Both the position numbers and the translations under genes were made by a program. From Orobanche coerulescens (lineage: Eukaryota > Streptophyta > Magnoliopsida > Lamiales > Orobanchaceae), in NCBI GenBank assembly GCA_033398695.1, contig CM065809.1:171482501-171546500 (forward strand): DNA of 64,000 nt, read 5' to 3'. Positions 34,676-45,670 of the stretch are shown piece by piece. The notes beneath the pieces were generated by a model. The model did no database searches. It was not told the origin of the DNA and worked only from the letters and a program-made list of their open reading frames with translations. Each line of letters begins with the position of its first letter. Positions within the stretch are counted from its first letter, which is position 1.

Positions 34676-35523
34676 GTAAATCTCTTAGAACCCTACTTTT
34701 GGATAATTTGGGGGTTTTGGGATTTTCTCCCGATCCGTTCCGTTTTGTTGATGGATTCATGATGAATATGATTAATCTTGTTGGTATTCTTAGTTTCCCT
34801 ACGGATTCATGGTATATTTTCATGGTTTTGCGAAATCGAGAGGGTTTGGTTGTGGTCCGCCCTCGTTGTTATTTTATACGAATATACATGAATCGTAGGC
34901 GGGTTTTCGGGTGTATTCCATTTCCGTATTCGTCTAGAGTTGGTTGTGATTATGTTCTTCGAATCGTTAGGTTCGGTTCCGTTGATTCTTAGCGTTCGTT
35001 GGTGGTTATCCTTCCGTTCGTTACGTCGTCAATAATTCAAGGCAAGTATTTTTGGAAACCTTTATGCTTAACGTGAAATGGTAATGTATATTGTGTGTGC
35101 TTTGCTCACCCTGGGAGGGTCTGACGGGGCCTCGGGGGAATCTATGACTTCACTCTGGATTCACGAGTTTGTTTCGCTAGCCAGCTCGGAAGGGTCCTTA
35201 GAGGCCTCGGGTGGGATTCATGGTGGCGTCCTGGTCCTAGGCGATGCCTGTGCGTGATTTGTTTTTATAAAGTAGCCAGCCCGGAAGGGGTCCTTAGAGG
35301 CCTCGGGTGGGATTCATGGTGGCGTCCTGGTCCTAGGCAAATTGATTATTTGACTGTTTGTTTCCGGAAAAGACATGTCTCGTTTTGGCCCTTGAAATTG
35401 TTTGTTTTGGTGCATTATACTATGAAATATGTAAGCGATTGGTTTGCCTTGAATACTTGTACTAGCGTAATTGCTAACCCCTTTGGGGACCCGTTATGGG
35501 GAAATTCTTGTTATGGATTTCAG
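34676..35523 (+). other. Predicted leader intron in element D 5' LTR
   Basis: Donor ACG|GTAAAT about 180 bp after TATA, acceptor GGATTTCAG|GT about 35 bp after the CCCC/GGGG hairpin. The 3' LTR preserves both (GT at 50613, AG at 51460-51461). Removing it would shorten the very long untranslated leader. No transcript evidence is available. Confidence 0.38.
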
Positions 35524-35910
35524 GTTATGTTCTTCCGGACGAGCGGGCACTGGGACAGTACGAGGATGTTGGCTAGGGTCGTTGACATGTGCATTTTGGT
35601 CCTCTGATTTCTCTTGTCTATTTAGATATGGTTGTTGTCCACTTTTGAAACTTATAGATGGTACTCACGAGTACTTAGGCATTTCATTTCAAACTCCGTG
35701 TTGTATTATTTTAAATTGTTACATTGTCGGTTGATACTTATTTCGCCGGTTGCTCTGTGTGTATCTTTTTATGTCATATCATTTAAATGTGTGTCCACGC
35801 TAACCGAGATGGTTAGTCGAGTGGAGTTTCCTTGTTTGTAGCCTGGTGGGTCCCATGTAGGGGTCCACGGCGCTGTAATATACTCCGAATATCTCGGGGT
35901 GTTACAGAAA

Positions 35911-35922
35911 TGGTATCGGAGC
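35911..35922 (+). other. Primer-binding site, element D
   Basis: TGGTATCGGAGC, 4 bases after the LTR end; a one-base variant of the initiator tRNA-Met site. Confidence 0.88.
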
Positions 35923-36172
35923 ACTAAGTTTATGGATACCTAGGCTTGTCGGTTATTTGGGTCTAGTCGTGTTTTGTTTTGCACATTGTCACACCGCTGC
36001 TGGCATCTCAGTACTTCCAGTGTTCGTAAGTTTCCTTACTCGATTCTTTACTTTCTCGTACTGTATTCCGTTTCTTGAACTGTGGTTATTCTCCCTCTTT
36101 TGTTTATCGTCATAATTACTTTTTCCTCCCTTACTCATCCTCGATATACTTCCGTTATCTTTTAACACCAGT
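35923..36172 (+). other. Untranslated leader between PBS and gag of element D
   Basis: 250 bp, pyrimidine-rich, with no ORF of note. It is nearly the same as positions 2007-2165 of element A, which ties A to D. It probably carries packaging signals; none can be assigned. Confidence 0.6.
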
Positions 36173-36868
36173 ATGGATGCCGGAGGAAACCGTGGTCGTG
36201 GTCGTGGACGCAGCCGAGGACGTGGGGCAGCCGGTGGGGCGGCCACGTCGCATTCTTCGGGAGCCGGAAGTACCGGTGACCGTCACAGTCATGCTTCTTC
36301 GCAGGAGCGCGCCGATCTTGGTTTTGCGGCTGTTATACAACAGATGGTAAACCAGATGGCGGCGATTGCCCAGGCGGTCCAGAATCCAGCCCATGCTGCT
36401 CGGGACGGAGTGGACCGTTGGCTCCAGAATGTCATCAAGATGCATCCTCCTCAGTTCACGGGAGCCTCTGACCCGATTGGTTGGGAAGGGTGGATCAAGG
36501 AGATATCCAAAGTCTTCACTGCTACCAACTGCCCCGAGGACCGTAAGGTCCCTATTGCTCAATACTTTCTCACGGGAGATGCTACAGATTGGTGGGAGGC
36601 CGTTGGTCCCAAAGATCATGTTGCTTCGTGGGCCAAATTTCAAGAATTAATGGAGACCGAATATTGTCCGTGGCCGGTCAGACAGGCTCGAGTGCATGCT
36701 TTCTATGATGCTCAACCACGGGATATTCCTGTATCCCAAGCTATTGCCGATTTTAACAAGGAGTTGGGTTATGTGAAGGCCCAAGTTGTCGCTGAGAGCG
36801 ACAAAATTTTTCATTTCTCCAGACGTATGAAACTGTCGATTCGGGACTACATGTCTGGACCTGTCTGC
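36173..36868 (+). pseudogene. gag: Element D gag, first part (split by insertion of element C)
   Basis: The ATG at 36173 starts MDAGGNRGRGRGRSRGRG, a basic Arg/Gly N terminus as in B. The retrotransposon gag domain follows (about residues 80-225): KMHPPQFTGASDP..WEGWIKEI, VPIAQYFLTGDATDWWE and WAKFQELMETEYCP. It is open for 232 codons until C's LTR begins at 36869; any further apparent residues come from the LTR. The split is by the 5-bp duplicated TCTGC, and the frame resumes in phase at 45671. Gag forms the particle shell around the element RNA. Confidence 0.93.
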
Positions 36869-37409
36869 TGTAATATCCGCAATTTTCGATTTCCGGTAAT
36901 TTTTTTTTTCGGCGGAAGTCTGTTTTGACGACTCGCTCATGTCCGTTTCGTCATTCTAAGAATGATTAATTCTACACTTTTTGACATCCGAGTTCGTTTC
37001 GGTGTCATTTTGTTGAGTTCCGTGCTTTTTAGCGACTTTTCCGCACTTGAGATCGATTCTTGCGAATCTCGTCCGAAACTGTTGTTTCGAGTTTCCCGCA
37101 AGTCCGTTTAACTTTGTTAGACGTGTTGTGAACTTCGGATTGGTTATTCGATCACGTATCGTGATTTCCGGGCGTTTTGGGCCATTTTGTAATTTCTTGA
37201 AAGTTACGGGTATCCGTATCTGTAATTGTTGTCTCGACCCGTTTCTTGGTCGCGTATGACTAATTATGGTATTACGCTTTCATTTCGAGTCGTTTATGTT
37301 GTCCGCAAACTTTTCGTCGTGTTCGTCGCACGCTTTGGAAATCGGGTCGCCGAGCCACAGCGGATGGCCGGACGGTGGCGGATCGGCCGACGATTGCGGG
37401 CACCGGCCG

Positions 37410-37840
37410 GACGGTGCGGGCAGAACCGCGAGCGCACGCCACGGCCGGAAGGTCGCGACGCTAACCGGCAGTGTAGCGCCTGCCGCCGGTGGCCTAGCGT
37501 CGCTTATCGGCCCGGGCGATGGGGTTTCGAGGTTCGGACTCGGTCGGGATCGGCAGTAGCGACGCCTTTGTCGGTCGTAGCGCACGCTAACCGGCAAGGG
37601 TAGCGCCGCCGCCGCCGACTAGCGTCGTTACTGGATAAGTTGGTTAGTCCAAAGGGCTATCGAAGCTGGCCAGCGCAGGCTTCCGGCCGTAGCGCACGCT
37701 AGCGGGAGTCGGGTCGACAGGTTTGGTCGGCAGGGTTGGTTGGTGATGCCGGGTCGTGTGGGCCCTGGCTGAGGGTACTCGGCCGATACCGGCCGATAGC
37801 GCACGCTAGTCCGGGAAGGCTAGCGCACGCTAGTCTGGCC
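37410..37840 (+). repeat. Palindrome cluster, C 5' LTR
   Basis: TAGCGCACGCTA-type sites and degraded versions lie in a strongly GC-rich block rich in CCGGC, ending 4-10 bp before TATA. The matching block in the 3' LTR (43170-43590) keeps more complete sites; the two copies differ here far more than elsewhere in the LTR. Confidence 0.75.
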
Positions 37841-37843
37841 CAG

Positions 37844-37851
37844 TATAAATA
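37844..37851 (+). promoter_or_regulatory. TATA box of element C 5' LTR
   Basis: TATAAATA follows a TAGCGCACGCTAGTC site; repeated at 43592-43599 in the 3' LTR. Confidence 0.72.
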
Positions 37852-38019
37852 TGGCTGAGCAGTCACATTTCACTTCGTTTTTCATTTCCTTCCTTCTCCG
37901 TCCGCGAATGGCGATTCATGGGCGACGAAGCCATGTTGTTTAACAACAAAACCATGAAGTTCTGGAGTCCATAACATCAATCAATCGTCCGTTATCATCC
38001 TTTGATCCAGCGAATCAAG

Positions 38020-39578
38020 GTAATCTTCCTTAGAACCCTAATTTCGTGAATTTGGGGATTTTTGCAATTTCGTCCGATTCGTTCCGTGTTGTTGATTAAT
38101 TCATGATGGGTATGATTAATCTTGGTAGTATTCTTGTGTTTAACATCATTTAATCCATTGTTCTTCGTCGAATCGAAGTATATTTCTTGATTTCCTTCGA
38201 GTTGACTTTTTGGGGGATTTGTCCCCGATCTCGTTTTCATACATTTTCGATGGATCGATTATGGTTAAATGATGTTGTTAAACATATTCTATGGATTGTA
38301 TATCCATATTTCAACTTCAATTCCGTTTCGTGATTTGACGGAGCGAATCGTGTTCTTGGCCGTTTGGGAAATCCTTGAACTTTCGTCATTCGTTCTTTGA
38401 ATTCAACGGCTTTGAGTCGTGTTATGAAATTCATTTCATTGTTATTATTGTCCTTCGTAGTTTATGACGTGAGTTGGCGATCGGTGGAGTCGGCGGGTTC
38501 GTAATCGGTTCGTGTCAACCTACTTTGGTCGATTCTCCGTTGTACTTATACGAGGCAAGTACTTTGTCCATACTTTTCTTGTTTCGTGGATATGATGATT
38601 GGTGATCGTCTTGATTTGTTTGTTTGTTTGAAATGAGTTTTCAAAAGATTTGGTTAGCCTCGTTAAAGGCCCTCTTTCAAAACCGTGTGTGTTTTGTGAT
38701 TGGTGTGGTTCGTGAATAACTATGTGAATTCTATGTATATGCTTGGTGTTCATGTTGCACTTGGTATTGTGTGTGGACGTATATTATTTCATTTCGGTGC
38801 GTTGTGGATTGACGTGGTGTTTTGCTAAGTGTTTGATGCCTCTGGGCGAATTGTTTGAATATCCTTGATGTGATATGTTATTTGTGTGAATGTGTGGATA
38901 TGGTTGAAGGTCTACGGTGGCACATGGCATGTGATCATGTGGCCAGGATGCAAAAAGTGATTGATCCAACCGTGAGAGCCTGAGATAATCTACGGTGGCA
39001 CATGGCATGTGATCATGTGGCCAGGATGCAACAAGCGATTGATCCAACCGTGAGATGTGTGTGATTTGTTTCGCTAGCCAGCTCGGGAGGGTCCTTCGAG
39101 GCCTCGGGTGGGATGTCGGTGGTATCGTCCCGGTCCTAGGCGATGCGCGTGCGTGATTATGTTTCGTTGATTTTACGTCCGTTGAGGACACGTGATGTTG
39201 GGCTCTGACCCTGTAAATTGTTGGTGATTTCCTATTTGCGAAAACAAAACATTTGGGCTGTGACCCTATTGATTTTTGGAAAGAGAAGGATTTCATAGTC
39301 CTAAATTGTTTTCTATTAAAACTCTCGATGGCATTTTAAACTGTTTTGTAAATTGTTCCCCTTATTTGTGATCTTTTGTTTTGGAAATGTTTACCCAAAC
39401 TCTTGCCTCGGGAAGTACTTTTCTTTACATTTGGATCTTTGAGGATTCCTGATTATTATTGTTCTTGGAACTTGTATTGTATGGCTCGTATTTTTGCACT
39501 TGTACTTGCACTAGCAAAACAGTGGAGTTTTGCTAACCCCCGAGTATTCGGGGGGTGGATGTCTATTTTTGCATTCAG
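38020..39578 (+). other. Predicted leader intron in element C 5' LTR
   Basis: Donor CGAATCAAG|GTAATC about 170 bp after TATA; acceptor TTGCATTCAG|GT. The 3' LTR has both unchanged (GT at 43768, AG at 45326-45327). Length about 1.56 kb. It matches the layout of the minus-strand H LTR, where the flanking words AATCAAG|GT and CAG|GTTTTGG are the same. Confidence 0.4.
39513..39554 (+). other. Double GC hairpin upstream of acceptor, C 5' LTR
   Basis: First stem AGCAAAAC / GTTTTGCT with a 6-base loop (39513-39534), then CCCCCG / CGGGGG with a 6-base loop (39537-39554), 2 bases apart. Copies lie at 45262-45303 and, on the minus strand of H, at 55119-55155. A single CCCC/GGGG stem occupies the same place in A, B and D. 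Confidence 0.75.
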
Positions 39579-39919
39579 GTTTTGGAGCATAGCACAGGGT
39601 CGGCACGAAGGATGATGAAAGATGAACGATACTAATCACACGGGGATTTGTTGATGTCGTTTTGGTCTAGCTGTATTTTCTTTTCCGCTGAAGTATCTTT
39701 TCCCCGTTGTACGGGAGTTTATTGTATTTTGACCCCTGTGTGGGTATGTGTTTGGAATTGAGTTGTATGTTATTATTGAAAGACCAAGTCGGTCTACTGA
39801 GTCATTTTAGCCTTAAAGGCGAGGTTTAGATGTTTGATTTTAGTTATCAGCCTGGTAGATCCTCGAGGAGAGGGTCTACGGCGTGTAATATCCCTGAGCG
39901 GATTGGGGGTGTTACAGAA

Positions 39920-39931
39920 TGGTATCGGAGC
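39920..39931 (+). other. Primer-binding site, element C
   Basis: TGGTATCGGAGC, 3 bases after the LTR end; identical to D's site. Confidence 0.88.
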
Positions 39932-41371
39932 TTAGGTTGTGGAAACCTAGGCTGTCGGGTCAGTGGTGTCTATTGAGTTTTTGTCTCGTCGGATTTTATC
40001 TGACTGGGTCGTGTCGCGACGCGTCGTCTGAGTTGGTTTGTTGTGATTAGTATCGTGGGGCGATCATCATCTTCGTGCGACCTGTGGATGTAAGTCTCCC
40101 TTCTTTGTGTTGTGCCTCGTGTGACATGAGCTATTTTTTATTATGAGTTAATTGACGGAATCCTCTTATGGATTTTGATTTCGTGATACGTGATTATTTG
40201 ACTCCCATTTTTCGTTCATATGAGGAGTAGTGTTGCTGTCTTGTGCATGTTTGACTTTATTTCTTTTATCCGCTGCGTGAGTTCTTCTGTAATGGCTTTC
40301 GGTATTTTACCGACTGAGTTTTATTTCGAAAATCAATTCCCTTAACCGAGTTTTTGGCATTATGGCCTTGATCATTTTGGCGAAATTCTTATGACGGAAT
40401 CTAGTATTTTGTAAATGAATTTTGTGAGTTTTTGAAATATTACGGTCATCGGCCTTTTTGGCATTTTTGTGAATGGTTTTTAGCCTGGTGGGTTCCGGCG
40501 CGGGACCCACGGCGCTATATTGTTCCTTGTAATTACCTGAAATTTTTGGGCATTCTAGCCCATTGAATTATTTTTGAAAACCTTGAGTATCTTAGAAAAT
40601 TAAAATTTGGGACGTACTTTTAAAACGAATTATTTTCTTGCGGTGTTTTCAAGGTGTTTTCTAATGCCGCAATACATTTCAAAAATTTTCCGGTTGAGAA
40701 CCAAAAATATTTTTGAGGTATTTTCAAATACAGTTGCTTAGACCCAAGGGTCGAATATTTTTGAAAGTTTTTCACTAAAGGAAAGGTGTCCTCATTTTTG
40801 TTCAAACGCAAAATGATTTTCAAAGTCTCGATAAAGGTGTTTGTACTACTTTTTGTAAAATGATACTCAAGATCAACTGTTGTTTCCAAACTGTTTTCAA
40901 AAGGTGGTTCTCGTTTTTAAAACCTATCATTCCTGTTTGCGGACCGGAAATGCGTGTATGGTTTTCGAACTTTCGTTACGGTGTTAATCCCGAATTGTGA
41001 TTGAATTGGTGGCGTGAGCGTCGAGCCATTCACCACGCATATGTTTTGTTGGCCCTCTGTGAGAGGTGTGAACTGGTGTTTACTGTTTATCGCCTCGTGG
41101 TGATTTGCGTGTTGTCGCACTAGTGTGAGTTGTTAAAGCCTGGATTTTTGTGCGTTATACACATGGGTGATTGTTTCATGATGTTTGTGATTGTGTGCTG
41201 GCTGTCGTTCGGGATGTTGTAATCATCGAACGATGCCGTTGTTGTGATTTTTGTATGCGTTGATATGCTATGCTGAGTTGGCATCTCCGGTATGTTGTTT
41301 TGCGGTGTTAGTTCCATTGTATCTAGCATTTGTATTTTCGGTATGCCGAGCCGAGGCGTTTCAACCGTGAT

Positions 41372-41452
41372 GTGCCGGGGCATGCACGCGTAAATTGTCC
41401 TTCTCGTCGAACACATTTCAAGTGTGGACTCGAGGACACCAAATTCGATTTT
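41372..41452 (+). pseudogene. Decayed nucleocapsid zinc-knuckle remnant in element C
   Basis: Forward reading RRFNRDVPGHARVNCPSRRTHFKCGLED follows the order of H's CFNCNRQGHDRANCP...CYRCG zinc-knuckle pair. The first two cysteines and one cysteine of the second knuckle are lost. It suggests C once carried a gag nucleocapsid like that of H. Similarity is judged by eye over about 25 residues. Confidence 0.5.
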
Positions 41453-42582
41453 GCGAATTGGCTACCGAGACTTTCGGAGTTCGCGCTTCAAAGACAGATA
41501 TCGAATCGGCTTTGAGAGGCCTTTGAAGGATGTTTCGTTGATTACTGTTGTGTCGTCTCCTTGATTTTGTTCTTTGTGAGTTTTGGGACGACACTTCTTT
41601 TAGAAGAGGTCGAATATAATACCCGTATTATTTTTGGCTTCTATATTTTCTCTTTCTCCGATCTATCGATACACTCATGTTCGTTGATACTTTCGAACTT
41701 GTTCGTATTTCGGTTTCATCGTTCGAATGAACTGTGATCTTGTTTTGGGTTGATACGGTATCATTGTGACTTTTCCGAGTTCGGTTCGATTCTTGTGAAC
41801 CTTGTTCGGAAGTGACATCATTTGGTTCTACTAGTTCTTTTATTCGAAGTGGATCGGATTTTGAACTTCGTATATTCTACTTTGTCGACTCATTTATGTT
41901 TGTTGACATTCGTGAGCTTGTCCCGCCTTGCTTTTGTTGATCGAGCGAGTGTGGTATTGTTTGAATAACTCGTTTGTCGTTGTGACTTTTCAATCGCTAT
42001 TCCCTTTCTGTGGATCTTATGGGAATGCATGTCTTGTAGTTCTCACCATCATCACGGGAGTTGTTGTTTGAATTTTACTATCCTTCGTGTTTGGACATGA
42101 TTGTTCGATTTTTGTTGTCTCGATCGTTTGTTTGTTTGTTCGGTTTGTCCTCGTTTCTTGATCGTTGAGCATTCGGGCTCCTTCCTAATTCCCTTAAGTT
42201 TGGGAAATTAGTCTCGTTTTGATCTTTCAACCTTAGGCGGTGGAATTCCGTATTTGTTCGGCCGTTTGGCTCGCGTTATGATCAATGTACCGTTAGGTTG
42301 GTCAATCGTATTGATTTTTGTTCATTGTGTTTTGCGATTGTTCGGATAATTGACTTGATTGTATTATCCATTTGATGACGCTTGTCACTTGTTGGTTTTA
42401 TTATATCCCTAACGGCGACGTTGTGTTGGTCGCCGTGAAGCGTGTTTACACGCCGTATACTCTTTTGCGTTGTTTGTAACATTTCGCCGTTGGGCGTTAG
42501 TTACGCATTCTTGTGTATCTCGTTGAGTTTTTCCTGGCGGAATATTTCTTCTCCCTACTTGTTTTAAGTTTTGGGACGAAAC

Positions 42583-42602
42583 TTCTTTTAAGGAGGGTAG
42601 AA
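42583..42602 (+). other. Polypurine tract, element C
   Basis: TTCTTTTAAGGAGGGTAGAA directly precedes the 3' LTR; the same as in A. Confidence 0.88.
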
Positions 42603-45600
42603 TGTAATATCCGCAATTTTCGATTTCCGGTAATTTTTTTTTTTCGGCGGAAGTCTGTTTTGACGACTCGCTCATGTCCGTTTCGTCATTCTGAGAATGA
42701 TTAATTCTACACTTTTTGACATCTGAGTTCGTTTCGGTGTTGTTTTGTTGAGTTCCGTGCTTTTTAGCGACTTTTCCGCACTTGAGTTCGATTCTTGCGA
42801 ATCTCGTCCGAAACTGTTGTTTCGAGTTTCCCGCAAGTCCGTTTAACTTTGTTAGACGTGTTGTGAACTTCGGATTGGTTATTAGATCACGTATCGTGAT
42901 TTCCGGGCGTTTTGGGCCATTTTGTAATTTCTTAAAAGTTACGGGTATCCGTATCTGTAATTGTTGTCTCGACCCGTTTCTTGGTCGCGTATGACTAATT
43001 ATGGTATTACGCTTTCATTTCGAGTCGTTTATGTTGTCCGCAAACTTTTCGTCGTGTTCGCCCGCACGCTTTGGAAATCGGGTCGCCGAGCCACAGCGGT
43101 GGCGGGATCGGCCGGACAGTGGCGGATCGGCCGGACGATTGCGGCACCGGCCGACGGTGCGGCAGAACCGGCGTAGCGCACGCTTCTGGCCGGAAGGCTG
43201 CGCACGCTAACCGGCAGTGTAGCGACGCCGCCGGTGGCTTAGCGTCTGCCATCGGCACGGGCAGTGGGGTTTCTGAGGTTCTGGACTCGGTCAGGATCGG
43301 CAGGTAGCGCACGCTGCTGTCGGTCATAGCGCACGCTAACCGGCAAGGGTAGCGCACGCTGCCGGCCGACTAGCGTACGTTACCTGGATAAGTTGGTTAG
43401 TCCAGTGGCTACCGATGGGCCAAGCGCGCAGCTTCCGGCCGTAGCGCACGCTAGCGGAGTCGGCCGAGGTTTGGTCGGCAGGGTTGGTTGGTGATGCCGG
43501 GTCGTGTGGGCCCTGGCCGAGGGTACTCGGCCGATACCGGCCGATAGCGCACGCTAGTCCGGGAAGGCTAGCGCACGCTAGTCTGGCCCAGTATAAATAT
43601 GGCTGAGCAGTCACATTTCACTTCGTTTTTCATTTCCTTCCTTCTCCGTCCGCGAATGGCGATTCATGGGCGACGAAGCCATGTTGTTTAACAACAAAAC
43701 CATGAAGTTCTGGAGTCCATAACATCAATCAATCGTCCGTTATCATCCTTTGATCCAGCGAATCAAGGTAATCTTCCTTAGAACCCTAATTTCGTGAATT
43801 TGGGGATTTTTGCAATTTCGTCCGATTCGTTCCGTGTTGTTGATTAATTCATGATGGGTATGATTAATCTTGGTAGTATTCTTGTGTTTAACATCATTTA
43901 ATCCATTGTTCTTCGTCGAATCGAAGTATATTTCTTGATTTCCTTCGAGTTGACTTTTTGGGGGATTTGTCCCCGATCTCGTTTTTCATACATTTTCGAT
44001 GGATCGATTATGGTTAAATGATGTTGTTAAACATATTCTATGGATTGTATATCCATATTTCAACTTCGAATTCCGTTTTCGTGATTTGACGGAACGAATC
44101 GTGTTCTTGGCCGTTTTGGGGGGAATCCTTGAACTTTCGTCATTCGTTCTTTGAATTCAACGGCTTTGAGTCGTGTTATGAAATTCATTTCATTGTTATT
44201 ATTGTCCTTCGTAGTTTATGACGTGAGTTGGCGATCGGTGGAGTCGGCGTGTTCGTAATCGGTTCGTGTCAACCTACTTTGGTCGATTCTCCGCGTTGTT
44301 CTTATTCGAGGCAAGTACCTTGTCCATACTTTTCTTGTTTCGTGGATATGATGATTGGTGATCGTCTTGATTTGTTTGTTTGTTTGAAATGAGTTTTCAA
44401 AAGATTTGGTTAGCCTCGTTAAAGGCCCTCTTTCAAAACCGTGTGTTTTGTGATTGGTGTGGTTCGTGAATAACTATGTGAATTCTATGTATATGCTTGG
44501 TGTTCATGTTGCACTTGGTATTGTGTGTGGACGTATATTATTTCATTTCGGTGCGTTGTGGATTGACGTGGTGTTTTGCTAAGTGTTTGATGCCTGCGGG
44601 CGAATTGTTTGAATATCCTTGATGTGATATGTTATTTGTGTGAATGTGTGGATATGGTTGAAGGTCTACGGTGGCACATGGCATGTGATCATGTGGCCGA
44701 GGATGCAACAAGTGATTGATCCAACCGTGAGAGCGAGATAATCTACGGTGGCACATGGCATGTGATCATGTGGCCGGATGCAACAAGCGATTGATCCAAC
44801 CGTGAGATGTGTGTGATTTGTTTCGCTAGCCACCGGGAGGGTTCTTCGAGGCCTCGGGTGGGATGTCGGTGGTATCGTCCCGGTCTAGGCGATGCGCGTG
44901 CGTGATTATGTTTCGTTGATTTTACGTCCGTTGAGGACACGTGATGTTGGGCTCGACCCTGTAAATTGTTGGTGATTTCCTATTTGCGAAAACAAAACAT
45001 TTGAAATTGTGACCCTATTGATTTTTGGAAAGAGAAGGATTTCATAGTCCTAAATTGTTTTCTATTAAAACTCTCGATGGCATTTTAAACTGTTTTGTAA
45101 ATTGTTCCCCTTATTTGCGATCTTTCGTTTTGGAAATGTTTACCCAAACTCTTGCCTCGGGAAGTACTTTTCTTTACGTTTGGATCTTTGAGGATTCCTA
45201 ATTATTATTGTTCTTGGAACTTGTATTGTATGGCTCGTATTTTTGCACTTGTACTTGCACTAGCAAAACAGTGGAGTTTTGCTAACCCCCGAGTATTCGG
45301 GGGGTGGATGTCTATTTTTGCATTCAGGTTTTGGAGCATAGCACAGGGTCGGCACGAAGGATGATGAAAGATGAACGATACTAATCACACGGGGATTTGT
45401 TGATGTCGTTTTGGTCTAGCTGTATTTTCTTTTCCGTTGAAGTATCTTTTCCCCGTTGTACGGGAGTTTATTGTATTTTGACCCCTGTGTGGGTATGTGT
45501 TTGGAATTGAGTTGTATGTTATTATTGAAAGACCAAGTCGGTCTACTGAGTCATTTTAGCCTTAAAGGCGAGGTTTAGATGTTTGATTTTAGTTATCAGC

Positions 45601-45665
45601 CTGGTAGATCCTCGAGGAGAGGGTCTACGGCGTGTAATATCCCTGAGCGGATTGGGGGTGTTACA
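42603..45665 (+). mobile_element. Element C, 3' LTR (3.06 kb)
   Basis: Near-copy of 36869-39916, TGTAATATCC to GGTGTTACA, followed by the TCTGC target duplication (45666-45670). TATA 43592-43599; palindrome cluster 43170-43590; hairpins 45262-45303. The downstream sequence is D gag in phase. Confidence 0.95.
43170..43590 (+). repeat. TAGCGCACGCTA palindrome cluster, C 3' LTR
   Basis: About eight recognisable TAGCGCACGCTA sites or halves (for example near 43175, 43305, 43327, 43351, 43441, 43544 and 43568) lie in a CCGGCC-rich background. CTGGACT-type motifs also occur (43282, and AGTCCAGTGG near 43399). Confidence 0.8.
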
Positions 45666-45670
45666 TCTGC

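Larger units (their letters stand above)
33709..35906 (+). mobile_element. Element D, 5' LTR (2.2 kb)
   Basis: It runs TGTAATATCCGCATTTTT...CTCGGGGTGTTACA and is paired with 49638-51838. It contains the palindrome cluster 33957-34485, TATA at 34492-34499, a donor-like ACG|GTAAAT (GT at 34676), two GC-rich tandem units (about 35180-35340), a CCCC/GGGG hairpin (35478-35488), an acceptor-like TTTCAG|GT (AG at 35522-35523) and the GCCTGGTGGGTCCC end block. The left flank is GAAAT and is repeated after the 3' LTR at 51839-51843. Short ORFs here are not genes. Confidence 0.95.
36869..39916 (+). mobile_element. Element C, 5' LTR (3.05 kb)
   Basis: It runs TGTAATATCCGCAATTTTC...GATTGGGGGTGTTACA and is paired with 42603-45665. 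It contains a GC-rich palindrome cluster (about 37410-37840), TATA at 37844-37851, a donor-like AATCAAG|GTAATC (GT at 38020), two ~78-bp tandem units (about 38911-39056), a double hairpin (39513-39554), an acceptor-like ATTCAG|GT (AG at 39577-39578) and the end block GCCTGGTAGATCC. It is flanked by TCTGC at 36864-36868 and 45666-45670. It inserted in the gag gene of D. Confidence 0.95.
39917..42602 (+). mobile_element. Element C internal region, almost non-coding
   Basis: This 2.7-kb interior has no gag capsid, protease, RT or integrase. The start (39930-40500) and an LTR-end-like block (GCCTGGTGGGTTCCGGC..., about 40483-40520) resemble the solo LTR end. The remainder parallels A's interior. 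The only protein trace is a decayed zinc knuckle at about 41385-41430. It ends in GGGACGAAACTTC and a PPT as in B and D. It is a large non-autonomous derivative that would need trans-acting proteins. Its intact LTRs, PBS, PPT and TSD show it did transpose. Confidence 0.78.

Noticed and set aside
36869..36928. Last ~20 residues of the apparent gag ORF starting at 36173
   Set aside because: They are encoded by the start of element C's LTR, after the TCTGC target duplication.
37226..37603. 125-codon frame in C's GC-rich U3
   Set aside because: Low-complexity Arg/Gly/Ala reading of the palindrome block; not preserved in the 3' LTR copy.
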